In this document: piece after piece, positions 9,935 to 18,908 of the stretch
How positions within the stretch are numbered: the stretch's first letter is position 1
Layout: each line of letters starts with the position of its first letter
NCBI GenBank assembly: GCA_030760725.1
Contig: JASWHV010000010.1
Coordinates: 33,175,760-33,239,759, forward strand
Length of the DNA: 64,000 nt
Reading direction: 5' to 3'
Origin: Neostapfia colusana
Taxonomy: Eukaryota > Streptophyta > Magnoliopsida > Poales > Poaceae
Position numbers and translations under genes: made by a program
Notes under the pieces: generated by a model
Told to the model about the DNA's origin: nothing
The model's database searches: none
The model's input: only the letters and a program-made list of their open reading frames with translations

Positions 9935-12070
9935 CAGCTTGAACTCCGCCGTCTTCGGGCTGTCTTCCGGCTTCGGAAGCTGGCAGTGGGTGCCAGCTCC
10001 GCCCACCGGCTGCTCTGGCGCAATTTTCCGCCAGGCTGAAGTGCTCAGAGGCATCGCAGACCTCTTTGGTCGCAAGCTTCTCAAGCATCTTCTCGTCTCG
10101 GACACTGCCGAAGTGCCACCACCATTGAAGCACTTTGAATATACGGGAGGGTGTTGCGTACCTGGGAGAACCGCTGGATGAAGGAGCGCAGCGACTCTCC
10201 AGGTTGTTACTTGATGGCTTGGAGGTCAAGCTCCGTGCCGGGACGGTTGTAGGGGCTGCCAAAGTTGGCAATGAACTGCCGGCAGAGCTCTCCCCAGGAA
10301 GTTATGGAACCCCGAGGGAGGTTCATGAGCCAAGACCGGGTCGGGCCGGTCAAGGCGTCGGGGAAGTAGTTGGCCATGACGGCCTCATCCCCTCCTGCGG
10401 CAAGTACGGCGGTGGAGTAGATCTGGAGGAACCCCGCCGGGTTGACGCTGCCGTCGTACTTCTCGGGCATGTGCGGCCGAAACTTGCGCGGCCACCTCGT
10501 GAAGCGGAGGTGGGGCTCCAGGGCCGTACATCCTGCTCCTGTCTATCTCGTGAATCCACTGCTGGGTCGCTGCCTGAGCCGCGTCCCCAACAGGCGGATC
10601 GTGCGGTAGTACTCTTGCTGCGGCTGGCGCACCCCCGCCGGGTACGTCCAGCTCTACTGAAGACCTGACACTGGACGGAGCCTGCATTGCCGGGGTCGGC
10701 GCTGCCAGAGCCGGTTGCTCGCTCCCAGTGCAGGTATTGGTGCCGCGAACGCTTGGTTGCGCCTGACACAGTGTACCCCGGTATGGGCAAGGTTGCGCCA
10801 TAGGCCGGGGACGCCGCTTGCAGAGCACATGGTTGTGTCTTATGCTGCGCGGCGTACGCCTAGGGCAGAGCCCGCATGGTGAAGGTCCGCCCTTCAGGCA
10901 GGGTCGAGGCCGACGTCATGTTGTCGCCAGCCTCTTGAGTGCGACGACTTTCTTGACGTCGCTCGAGGTACACCCGGGTATCCTGGCCCAAGTGACACCG
11001 TTCCAGCTCTGTCCTCAGATCCGTCGACTGGGGCCTGGTAGAGCTGGAATCTGCCATCTGCTCGTCAACCATTGGTGTGCGCATCAGCGGCACAGCCGGT
11101 TGGCCAGAGCGTCGTCCCCGCTGAAGTCGAGGGTTTGCGGCGGCGACGACGAGACGGTCTACCTTGCGAATCTGCTGCTGGGTCGCTGCCTGAGGCGCGT
11201 CCCCAGCAGGCGGATTGAGTAGCAGCGCTCTTGCTGCGGCTAGCACACCCCCGCCGGGTACGCCCAGCGCTACTGAAGACCTGACACTGGTCGGAGCCTG
11301 CATTGCCGGGGTCGGCGCTGCCAGAGCCGGTTGCTGGCTCCCAGTGCAGGTATTGGTGCCGCGAACGCTTGGTTCGCCGCTGGCACAGTGTGCCCCGGTA
11401 TGGGCAAGGCTGCTCCATAGACCGGGGACGCCGTTTGCAGGGCATATGGTTGTGGCATATGCTGCGCGGCGTATGCCTGGGGCAGAGCTCACATGGCGAA
11501 GATCTGCCCTTCAGGCTGGGTCGAGGCCGACATCATACTGTCGCCAGCCTCTTAGTTGCGACGCCTATCTCGACGTCGCTCGAAGAACACTCGGGCATCT
11601 TGGCCCAAGTGGCATTGCTCCGGCTCTGCCCCCAGGTCCGTCGATGGAAGCCTGGTGGAGCTGGAGTCCACCGTCTGCTCGCCAACCATTGGCGTGCGCA
11701 TCAGCGGCACGGCCGGTTGGCCGGAGCGTCGTCCCCGCCGAAGTCAATGGTTTGCGGCAGCGACGACAAGATGGTCTACCTCGCGAATCCACTGCTGGGT
11801 CGCTGCCTGGGGCGCATCCCCAGCAGGCGGATTGTGCAGTAGCGCCCTTGCTGCGGCTAGCGCACCCCCACCGGGTACGCCCAGCGCTACTGAAGGCCTG
11901 ACGCTGGATGGAGCCTGCATTGCCGGGGTCGGCGCTGCCAGAGCCGGTTGCTGGCTCCCAGCTTGCCCTGACACACTCCGTCCTGAATGTGCCATCATGT
12001 ACTCTCCCCTGGTCACGGTTCGCCATGAACACGGAGGGGGAGAGTTTGCCGCTGAAGGAAGCTTGGTCAT
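9935..12070 (-). pseudogene. gag: gag of element F with internal triplication
   Basis: The start codon at 12070 (MTKLPSAANSPPP) follows LTR and primer site as in A and B. The N-terminal region (GSQQPALAAPTPAMQAP and downstream) appears three times, at about 616-base spacing. Because 616 is not a multiple of three, each joint changes frame. The third copy is shortened by about 400 bases and leads into the capsid core (YDGSVNPAGFLQIYS, SFIQRFS-like region) on to 9935, where it fuses with RNase H. It cannot make a normal Gag protein. Confidence 0.75.
10548..11959. repeat. 616-bp tandem repeat inside gag, about 2.3 copies
   Basis: The block CCTGCATTGCCGGGGTCGGC begins at 10681, 11297 and 11914, giving spacings of 616 and 617. 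The joint sequence (GCAGGTATTGGTGCCGCGAA) is present at about 10730 and 11346. The copies differ by scattered substitutions, so the duplication is not very recent or the copies came from different templates. Confidence 0.85.
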
Positions 12071-12109
12071 CAACACCTAAGTGTCAAATCGTCGCGCTAG
12101 GAGAAAAGC

Positions 12110-12127
12110 CCCCTACCTGGCGTGCCA
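12110..12127 (-). other. Primer-binding site of element F
   Basis: Minus strand TGGCACGCCAGGTAGGGG, two bases inside the 5' LTR at 12130. One base differs from the sites of A and B, which destroys the ten-base palindrome. Confidence 0.7.
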
Positions 12128-12129
12128 AA

Positions 12130-13227
12130 TGTCGAAGTGTTCGGTCGACACTTCCCCCGGGCCTGCACTGGGCAGCCCGCGGAGGTTCTTTTTTCGGAGG
12201 GGCTAGTTCCTAGCGGAGAGCTTGCGCAGATGGACGAGTTAGTGAGAGCTTGACAAAGAGAGTTTTACGTGGTTCAGGCCGCCGGAGCGTAAAATCCTAC
12301 GTCCACGGCGAGCTATGGAGCTCGCTGTATTGCTTGCTGCTCAGGGCCGGGGGGCCTGAGTTGGGGGTGAGTTACAGCTTGAGAGTGTATGGCTAGCGTA
12401 TGAGTTGCAAAATGCGAACCCTTGCTATCGACGCCTACCCGAGCCTTTTATAGTCCAAGACCCGGGTGGCTTACAAGGGGAGCCGGGACCCGACAGGTGG
12501 TCCCGGGAAGATTGTCTATTATCTACCGTATCTGCTGTTATGCCGGTAGTTGTCTCTGGCGAAGGCTTCTGAGTCTTCGTCTTGCCGCCCTGCCCAAGCC
12601 GCATGCCAGCCGTAGTGGTTGACGGCGGCGGGGGCGGCATGGGATGTCTTGTCGCTGCGTTTATTGGCTGGCAGGCTCTGACACCATGCGCCAGTCTGTG
12701 ATGTGAGTGGGTGCAACGGCACCTGACAGAGGCGTGATCCGCGTCTCCGCGTCTTGGGAAGGCGCGGGCCTTGAATACCTTGTACGGGCAAGGTATGGGG
12801 CGACATTACGCCCGCTGCCTACCGCTCGGGGGCTGGCGGCGTTCTTCTGCTAGACACGTGGCGGGCCCGGAGCCCTCCTCAGAGAAGAGGGGGGTCCGGC
12901 CCCGCAGGACACGTGGAGCCTCCGGACCACTCCCCGCGGAGGGGGAGGTCCGGCTTCTGTCGGCCACGTGGCAAGCCCGGAGCTCTCCTCTGAGGAGAGG
13001 GAGGTCCGGCCCTGCTGGACACGTGGCGCCTTCGGACCTCTCTTCCTCGGAGGGGGGAGGTCCGGCTTCTGTATGCCACATGGCAGGCCCGGAGCTTTCG
13101 TATGAGGAGAGGGAGGTCCGGCCCCGCCGGACGCGTGGCGCCTTCGGAGCTCTCCCTGCGGAGAAGGGCGAGTTCCTTAGGCATTTTCCCCTGTGCGCGG
13201 GGGTACCCCATATCGCGGGTACCGACA
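12130..13227 (-). repeat. 5' LTR of element F
   Basis: Family T LTR, 1098 bp, minus orientation, with the primer site on its left. U5 and R resemble the LTR at 6275 closely (for example GTGAGAGCTTGACA), but the U3 side resembles the LTRs at 14897 and 16410 (GGCGGGGGCGGCATGG). It lacks the 37-bp duplication of its partner. CACGTG modules occupy about 12855-13080. Confidence 0.9.
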
Positions 13228-13790
13228 GCTCCCCTTCTCTAAGCTCCTGCGCAAATCCGGGCCATTCGCTTGGACCGATGAAGCAGAAGAAGCTCTCCAG
13301 GAGCTGAAGCAACTCCTGATGACCCTACCCGTAATGGTAGCCCCCGAGCCCATAGAGCATCTGTTGCTCTACACCGCGGCGACGGCTGCAGTGGTGAGTA
13401 TGGTCCTCATCGCAGAGCGGCCGGACCCCTTGTCGCCACAGTCTGCTCCGGTATCGGGAAACAGGCGCCAGGAAATCCCGGAGGTCCAAGACGCCCCCCC
13501 AGGTCTCCGAGGCAACCCCCCGGAGGTCCAAAACGGACACCCGGACCCCCAAAACAACCTCCCGGAGGACCAGAAGGACCTCCCAGAGGTGCAACGGGAC
13601 CCCCTGGAGGTCCAACAGAGCCTCCAGGATGTCCAACGGGACCTCCCGGAGCTCCCGGGAAATCAGCGGGACCACCCGGAGGTCCAAGACAGCCTGGGAG
13701 CCTTCGAGTATCAGCTTCCGGCGGCCTCCCCGGGCCCACCCACCTCCCGCGGGCCTGAGCCATGGATGGAGATATCTCTGACCTGGGAGG
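13228..13790 (+). pseudogene. RT connection and first RNase H, with a PEVQ repeat insert
   Basis: The frame reads LPFSKLLRKSGPFAWTDEA and EALQELKQLLMTLPVMVAP, the usual end of Ty3/gypsy reverse transcriptase, followed by the start of the RNase H fold (LLLYTAATAAVVSMVLIAER). In place of a short linker there follow about 90-110 residues of degenerate repeats built on PEVQ, PEDQ or LEVQ (about 13470-13690). A frameshift near 13770 separates it from the continuation RPVYYISEVLHDAKTRY. Confidence 0.75.
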
Positions 13791-14637
13791 GAGGGTCCGG
13801 ATCATCGGGAGGCCTGTCTACTACATCAGCGAGGTCCTCCATGACGCCAAGACAAGGTACCTGGGGGTCTGTAAGCTGCTGTATGCAGTACTAGTGGCGT
13901 CCAGGAAGCTCCGCCACTGCTTCCAAGCCCACCGGGTCTCGGTGGTCACCTCCTATCCACTGAAGGCTGTCCTTCACAGCCCCCACGCGACGGGCAGTGT
14001 CGCCAAATGGGCATTGGAGCTACCGGTGTTTGAGCTAGACCTCCTTCCTCGTCACGCAGTCAAGAGCCAAGCACTGGCTGACTTCGTGGCTGAGTGGACG
14101 CCAACGCAGGCTGACCCAGGGGGCCATGAAGACGGTGAACCAGGGCCCCGAGCTCTGGACTTCACCGGGCCTTACTGGACGCTCTTCTTTGACGGCTCCT
14201 CACGAAAGCAGGGGGCCGGTGCTGGCGTACTGCTCCTCATGCCATCGGGGGAGCAGTCTGGGTATATGGTGCGTCTCAATTCCAAGGCAACCAACAACAT
14301 GGCAGAGTATGAAGCACTCATCTTTGGCCTCAAGACAGCCCTGTCTCTAGGCGCTCGCCAGATGTTGGCACAGGGCGACTCCCAGCTAGTTATCAAGCAA
14401 GTTAAGGGTGAATGCTCGTGCAGTGGCCCACAGCTAGCTGCTCATCTGCTTTATGTGCAGATGGTGGAGAAAGACTTCCTTGCCTTGGACCTGCGCCACA
14501 TACCGCTCGCTGGCAAGGCCGCTGCTGACGACCTCTCAACGAAGGCCCCCACCAGAGCCCCTGTGCCCGATGGAGGCTTCGAGAGGATGTTGCCGCGGCC
14601 CACAGGCCGGCTCGCCGAGCCAGGCGAAGGGGGCTAG
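13791..14637 (+). pseudogene. RNase H end and second RNase H of element J
   Basis: The frame covers RPVYYISEVLHDAKTRY, LRHCFQAHRVSVVTSYPL and ALADFVAEWTPTQAD, then the additional RNase H with FFDGSSRKQGAGAG, NNMAEYEALIFGL and AQGDSQLVIKQVKGE. The acidic residues expected for catalysis (D in FFDGS, E in AEYEA, D in GDSQL, D in AADDLS) are visible. It ends in TAG after LAEPGEGG. The domain itself is intact over about 290 residues, although the polyprotein around it is destroyed. Confidence 0.8.
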
Positions 14638-14896
14638 ACCAGCACCTCGAAGCTGGCGGTGCCGGCGGCCATGAATGCCGCCAAGGATCGTAAGCGTCAC
14701 TGGGGACTCCGTGCGACCCAGCGCTCAAGATCCAGACGCTCAAGTCAGACCCAATGCATGGATCACGGAGATCCGGGACTACTTGAAAGACAATATCCTC
14801 CCTGATGAACGTGTATCCGCTGAAAGGATCGTGCGTATGGCTAAGAGACACGTGTTGGTAGAAAGGGATCTCTACCGACGCGGCGCCAACCGCGTC
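14638..14896 (+). pseudogene. Linker to integrase, 5' of the solo LTR
   Basis: The region continues pol with frame changes: landmarks are WITEIRDYLKDNILPDE, RIVRMAKRHVLVERDLYRRG and GANRV. This is the segment that precedes the integrase zinc finger in Tat elements. It is cut at 14896 by the LTR at 14897 and resumes at 16024 with GVLLRCITQ. Confidence 0.7.
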
Positions 14897-16023
14897 TGTC
14901 GAAGTGTTCGGTCGACACTTCCCCCGGGCCTGCACTGGGCAGCCCGCGGAGGTTCTTTTTTCGGTGGGGCTAGTACCTTGCGGAGAGCTTGCGCGGATGG
15001 ACGAGTTAGTAAGATTCTGACACTGAGAGTTTTACGTGGTTCAGGCCGCCGGAGCATAAAACCCTACGTCCACGGCAAGCTATGGAGCTCGCTGTATTGC
15101 TTGCTGCTCGGGGCCGGAGTCCCGAGCTTGGGGGTGAGTTACAGCTTGGGTGTGAATGGCTAGCGTATGAGTTGCAGAAGTGCGAACCCAGCGTGCGAAT
15201 GGCTAGAGTCCGAACCCTTGCTATCGTTGCCTACCCGAGTCTTTTATAGTCCAAGTCTCGGGTGACTTACAAGGGAGGCCCGGGACCCGACAGGTGGTCC
15301 TGGGGAGATTGACTGTGATCTACTGTATCTGCAGTTATGCCAGTAGTTGTCTCTGGCGAAGGCTTCTGAGTCTTCGTCTTGCAGCCCTGTCCTTGCCGCA
15401 TGCTAGTCGTAGTGGATGATGACGGCGGGGGCGGCATGGGATGTCTTGTCGCTGCATTTATTGGCTGGCAGCCTCTGACACTGCGCGCCAGTCTGTGATG
15501 CGACTGGGCGCAACGGCACCTGACAGAGGCGTGCTCCGCGTCTCCGCGTCTTGGGAAGGCGCGGGCCTTGAATACCTTGTACGGGCAAGGTATGGGGCGT
15601 CTTTACGCCCGTGGCCTATCGCTCGGGGGCAGGCAGCGCCGTTCTGCTGGCCACGTGGCGGGCCCGGAGCCCTCCTCAGAAGAGAGGGGGGTCCGGCCCC
15701 GCAGGACACGTGGAGCCTTCGGACCTCTCCCCGCGGAGGGGGAGGTTCGGCTTCTGTTGGCCACGTGGCGATCCAGGAGCTCCTCTCTGAGGAGAGGGAG
15801 GTCCGGCCTCTCCGGACACAGGGCAACTTCGGACCTCTCTCCCGTGGAGGAGGAGGTCCGGCTTCTGTATGCCACGTGGTGGGCCCGGAGCTCTCCTCTG
15901 AGGAGAGGGAGGTCCGGCCCCGCTGGATGCGTGGCGCCTTCAGAGCTCTCCCTGCGGAGAAGGGCGAGATCCTTAGGCATTTTCCCCTGTGCGCGCGGGT
16001 ACCCCATATCGAGGGTACCGACA
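14897..16023 (-). repeat. Solo LTR of family T inside the integrase of J
   Basis: 1127 bp, minus orientation, complete ends (TGTCGAAG and ACCGACA). Both flanks are pol, with neither primer site nor polypurine region, so only one LTR remains. The five flanking bases are GCGTC (14892-14896) and GTGTC (16024-16028), a target-site duplication with one later change. It carries the 37-bp duplication seen at 6275. The usual mechanism is recombination between the two LTRs of a full element. Confidence 0.88.
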
Positions 16024-16383
16024 GTGTCCTATTGCGGTGCATAACCCAGGGGGAAAGCTGCGACTTGCTCGCTGAGATCCATGGAGGTGAATGTGGGAGT
16101 CACTCTTCCTCACGCACGCTTGTCGGTAAAGCCTTCCGGCATGGCTTCTACTAGCCGACAACACTCCAGGATGCCGTCAAGCTGGTCGAGAACTGCAAGG
16201 TGTGTCTGTTCCACGCCAAGCAGATCCATACATCGGCTTGGACGGTACAGATGATCCCGCCCACATGGCCATTTGCCGTACGGGGGCTGGACATCCTGGG
16301 ACCTAGGACCATTCCCCGGAACCGAGGATGGGGACCCGCTCCCGAACCCTAGGAGCACAGAACACCTCCGTAAGTTCTACCCC
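16024..16383 (+). pseudogene. Integrase zinc finger and terminus of J, core deleted
   Basis: LLRCITQGESCDLLAEIHGG and the cysteine pair in ENCKVCLFHAKQ give the HHCC zinc-binding region; WPFAVRGLDILGP is the start of the catalytic core, including its first aspartate. After about 16310 the sequence jumps to the last residues (TEHLRKFYP and stop at 16383). The rest of the core and most of the C-terminal domain are deleted. An early stop interrupts the zinc finger near 16155. Confidence 0.75.
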
Positions 16384-16409
16384 TAGAGCAACAATAGGAC
16401 ATACTCTTC

Positions 16410-17494
16410 TGTCGAAGTGTGCGGTCGACACTTCCCCCGGACCTGCACTGGGCAGCCTGCGGAGGTTCTTTTTCAGAGGGGCTAGTCACTTGCGGAGAGC
16501 TTGAGCCTATGGACGAGTTACGGAAAAGCTTTACACGGCGGGTTTTACGTGGTTCGGGCCGCCGGAGCGTAAAACCCTACGTCCACGGTGAGCTGAGGAG
16601 CTCGCTGTATTGCTTGCTGCTAAGAACCGGAGTCCTGAGCTTGGGGGTGACTGATGTCTAGCGTATGAGTTGCAGGAGTGCGAACCCTTGCTAACGTCGC
16701 CTACCCGAACCTTTTATAGCCCAAAACTCGGGTGGCTTACAAGGGGGGCCCGGGACCTGACAGGTGGTCCCGGGGAGATTGTCTGTTATCTACCGTATCT
16801 GCAGTCATGCTGGTAGTTGTCTTTGGCGAAGGCTTATGAGTCTTCGTCTTGCCGCCCTGCCGATGCAGCATGCTAGTCGTAGTGGTTGATGACGGCGGGG
16901 GTGGCATGGGATGTCCTGTCGCTGCATTTATTGGCTGGCAGGCTCTGACACTGCGCGCCAGTCTGTGATGCGACTGGGCCCAACGGCACCTGACAGAGGC
17001 GTGCTCCGCGTCTCCGCGTCTTTGGAAGACGCGGGCCTTGAATACCTTGTACGGGAAAGGTATGGGGTGTCTTTACGCCCGCCGCCTACCGCTCGGGGGA
17101 CGGCAGCGCTCTTGTACTGGACACGTGGCGGGCCCGGAGCCCTCCTCAGAGAAGAGGGAGGTCCGGCCCCGCAGGACACGTGGAGCCTTCGGACCTCTCC
17201 CCGCGGAGGGGGAGGTCCGGCTTCTGTTGGCCACGTGGTGAGCCCGCAGCTCCTCTCTGAGGAGAGGGAGGTCCGGCCCTGCTGGACACGTGGCGCCTTC
17301 AGACCTCTCTCCTGCGGAGGGGGGAGGTCCGGCTTCAGCAGGCCACGTGGCGAGCCCGGAGCACTCCTCTGAGGAGAGGGAGGTCCGGCACCGCAGGACG
17401 CGTGGTGCCTTCGGAGCTCTCCCTGCGGAGAAGGGAGAGATCCTTAGGCATTTCCCCCTGTGAGCGGGGGTACCCCATATCACGGGTACCGACA
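16410..17494 (-). repeat. 3' LTR of element G
   Basis: Family T LTR, 1085 bp, minus orientation, inserted behind pol of J. The left flank TCTTC (16405-16409) should be its target-site duplication; the other copy lies outside the window. The polypurine-side sequence GTGGCCCCCGGGCCC follows at 17495, which marks it as a 3' LTR. Confidence 0.88.
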
Positions 17495-17969
17495 GTGGCC
17501 CCCGGGCCCAACTCGGGGGAGATTGCGAGCCTGAGGTGGGACCTCCGTCTCTTCTGACCCGCGCGTTTTCTCTAAGTCCTGCATTGACCGCTGCCGGAGC
17601 ATGAACAGTCGCGGGGTCGTAGGAGCGTGCGCCCACTTGATGGTTGCTTTTACTGCGGCGGTTCCCTAGGCTGCCACTTCTGCATGTTGCGGCGCTTTCT
17701 TCGGGAACCGCCGGAGTGCCTTGCCGGCTCGTCTTCTTGGGAGGCTGACTCCTTGACCAACCGCTTCGGCTGGGCAGATTGGGTCCACTTGCCATTGGCA
17801 CTCTGTCTCAGAGCCAAAGCGGTTGCCGATGCGGCGTATTCGAAGAGTTTTGAATCGCATTGAATTGTACCTGGAAGGTGCGAAAGGAGACCGCAACGTG
17901 GGCAGGCTCCCCTTATAAGGCTTCCAGCACTTGCACCTTCCTTGAGTCTTTGCGGCCTTGTCTTCTTCC
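17495..17969 (-). other. 3' untranslated region of element G
   Basis: Non-coding stretch between the 3' LTR and the aORF start, homologous to 27017-27508 in element E and, reversed, to 50530-50798 in element B. If the aORF is transcribed from its own promoter, that promoter should be here; I see no convincing TATA box (TATAAG at about 17915 is the only candidate). Confidence 0.6.
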
Positions 17970-18545
17970 ATGGCTTCTAACCCGCCTTTGGGGGGGGGGG
18001 GGAATCGCTCTCGATTTCCTCCGGCGACAGCGTCTGCACCAAGTCTGGGACCCAGGGAGACTGCATGCCTTGCCTCTGGAGGTAGCGCCTCCAAGAGGTC
18101 TCAGGTTTGTCCTTCCGACGGGACTCTTCCTAGGCAACGGCAGGCTGAAAGTTCCCTGGCGTTGCATCCCTTCTTAGATGGTGGAGTCTTCGAAGAAACT
18201 GCTGATACGCCGAGGCGGCTTCAGGCGGAGGAGTCTCCAAGGAAACTGCTGAAGCACCAAGGAGGACCCCAGGCGGCAGAGTCTCCAAGAAGACCGCTGA
18301 AGCAGCGGTGAGGGCTTCAGGAGCACCCTTGATGACACCGGCTTTTGCGCTGGTGATGGGGGAAGTCTCAAAGGAAACCACTGAAGCAGCGGAGGGGGCT
18401 TCAGGAGCATCCTTGATGATACCGGCCCTCGCGCTGGTGATGGCCGAGGTGATTCCTGCACTCGGGTCACAGAGCACGAGAACGCCGCCAGGGCTGAAGC
18501 CTGATGACGTAGCCGTTCTTGCAACTTCTAGGCTCTGGTCGGGCC
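17970..18545 (+). pseudogene. Degenerate aORF of element G
   Basis: The ATG at 17970 opens MASNPP, as at 27509 in element E, but a run of twelve G follows and the sequence drifts quickly. Instead of the Pro/Ala-rich half there are imperfect repeats (about 18180-18430) around CTGAAGCAGCGG and TGATGACACCGGC. Only AEVIPALG and the following motif recall the C-terminal part of the family protein. The coiled coil is missing. Confidence 0.55.
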
Positions 18546-18908
18546 AGGGGAACCCTGGGGCTTGTTTCTTTCTTTTTTATCGAGTCTGTAGTCCAGCTCA
18601 TGGAGCCATGAATACATGAACTCTTATGACCCTTCGTACCAGCGATGTTTTCTGTCTTCTTCTTGGTTTTTCCTGGCCGAGCCCTTAGCTCCGCAAGGTA
18701 CTCAGAGGCCTTCACAAATCTTGACGTTCTGCTCCTTACTGTATTAAGGGCCCCAGAGGTCTTCGGGGCCCGCCACATGAGGATGGGGAGGCCCGGATCT
18801 GCCGGCCATGTGGCGGGCCCGGAGCTCTCCTTTGAGGAGAGGGAGGTCCCGCCCCGCGGGACACATGGGGCCTTCGGACCCCTCCCCTCAGAGTGGGGGG
18901 GGGATCCG
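18546..18908 (-). other. Internal untranslated region of element G, left of the solo LTR
   Basis: Homologous to 43573-43900 in element E (landmarks CTTGTTTCTTTC, GTCTGTAGTCCAGCTCATGG, CTCCGCAAGGTACTCAGAGG). Near 18770-18900 it holds GC-rich inverted modules of the G-box type, here mostly with CATGTGG in place of CACGTGG. ATCCG at 18904-18908 is the left target-site duplication of the following solo LTR. Confidence 0.6.

Larger units (their letters stand above)
6275..13227 (-). mobile_element. Element F: chimeric deletion derivative of family T
   Basis: Read on the minus strand: 5' LTR (13227-12130), primer site, gag with a triplicated segment, then directly a second RNase H and an integrase zinc-finger relic, a 115-bp tandem array, a polypurine-side region and a 3' LTR (7400-6275). 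Protease, reverse transcriptase and the integrase core are missing. The five flanking bases differ (GAAGC on the left, GCTCC on the right), and the surroundings are different parts of different elements (aORF of A, pol of J). The two LTRs agree closely in their U5 side but differ in U3 and by a 37-bp duplication. It therefore looks like a product of exchange between elements and not a simple insertion. Confidence 0.7.
13228..16409 (+). mobile_element. Element J: Tat-type pol fragment
   Basis: Plus-strand remnant of an autonomous family T relative, starting abruptly at the end of reverse transcriptase and ending shortly after the integrase stop. It contains the connection region, first RNase H with a repeat-filled spacer, second RNase H, integrase zinc finger and a few last integrase codons. 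It is interrupted by a solo LTR (14897-16023) and ends where the LTR of element G begins at 16410. Gag, protease and the reverse transcriptase catalytic core are absent. Confidence 0.75.

Noticed and set aside
13407..13805. Collagen-like GPPGG repeat protein on the minus strand
   Set aside because: It is the opposite strand of the PEVQ repeat in the RNase H linker of element J.
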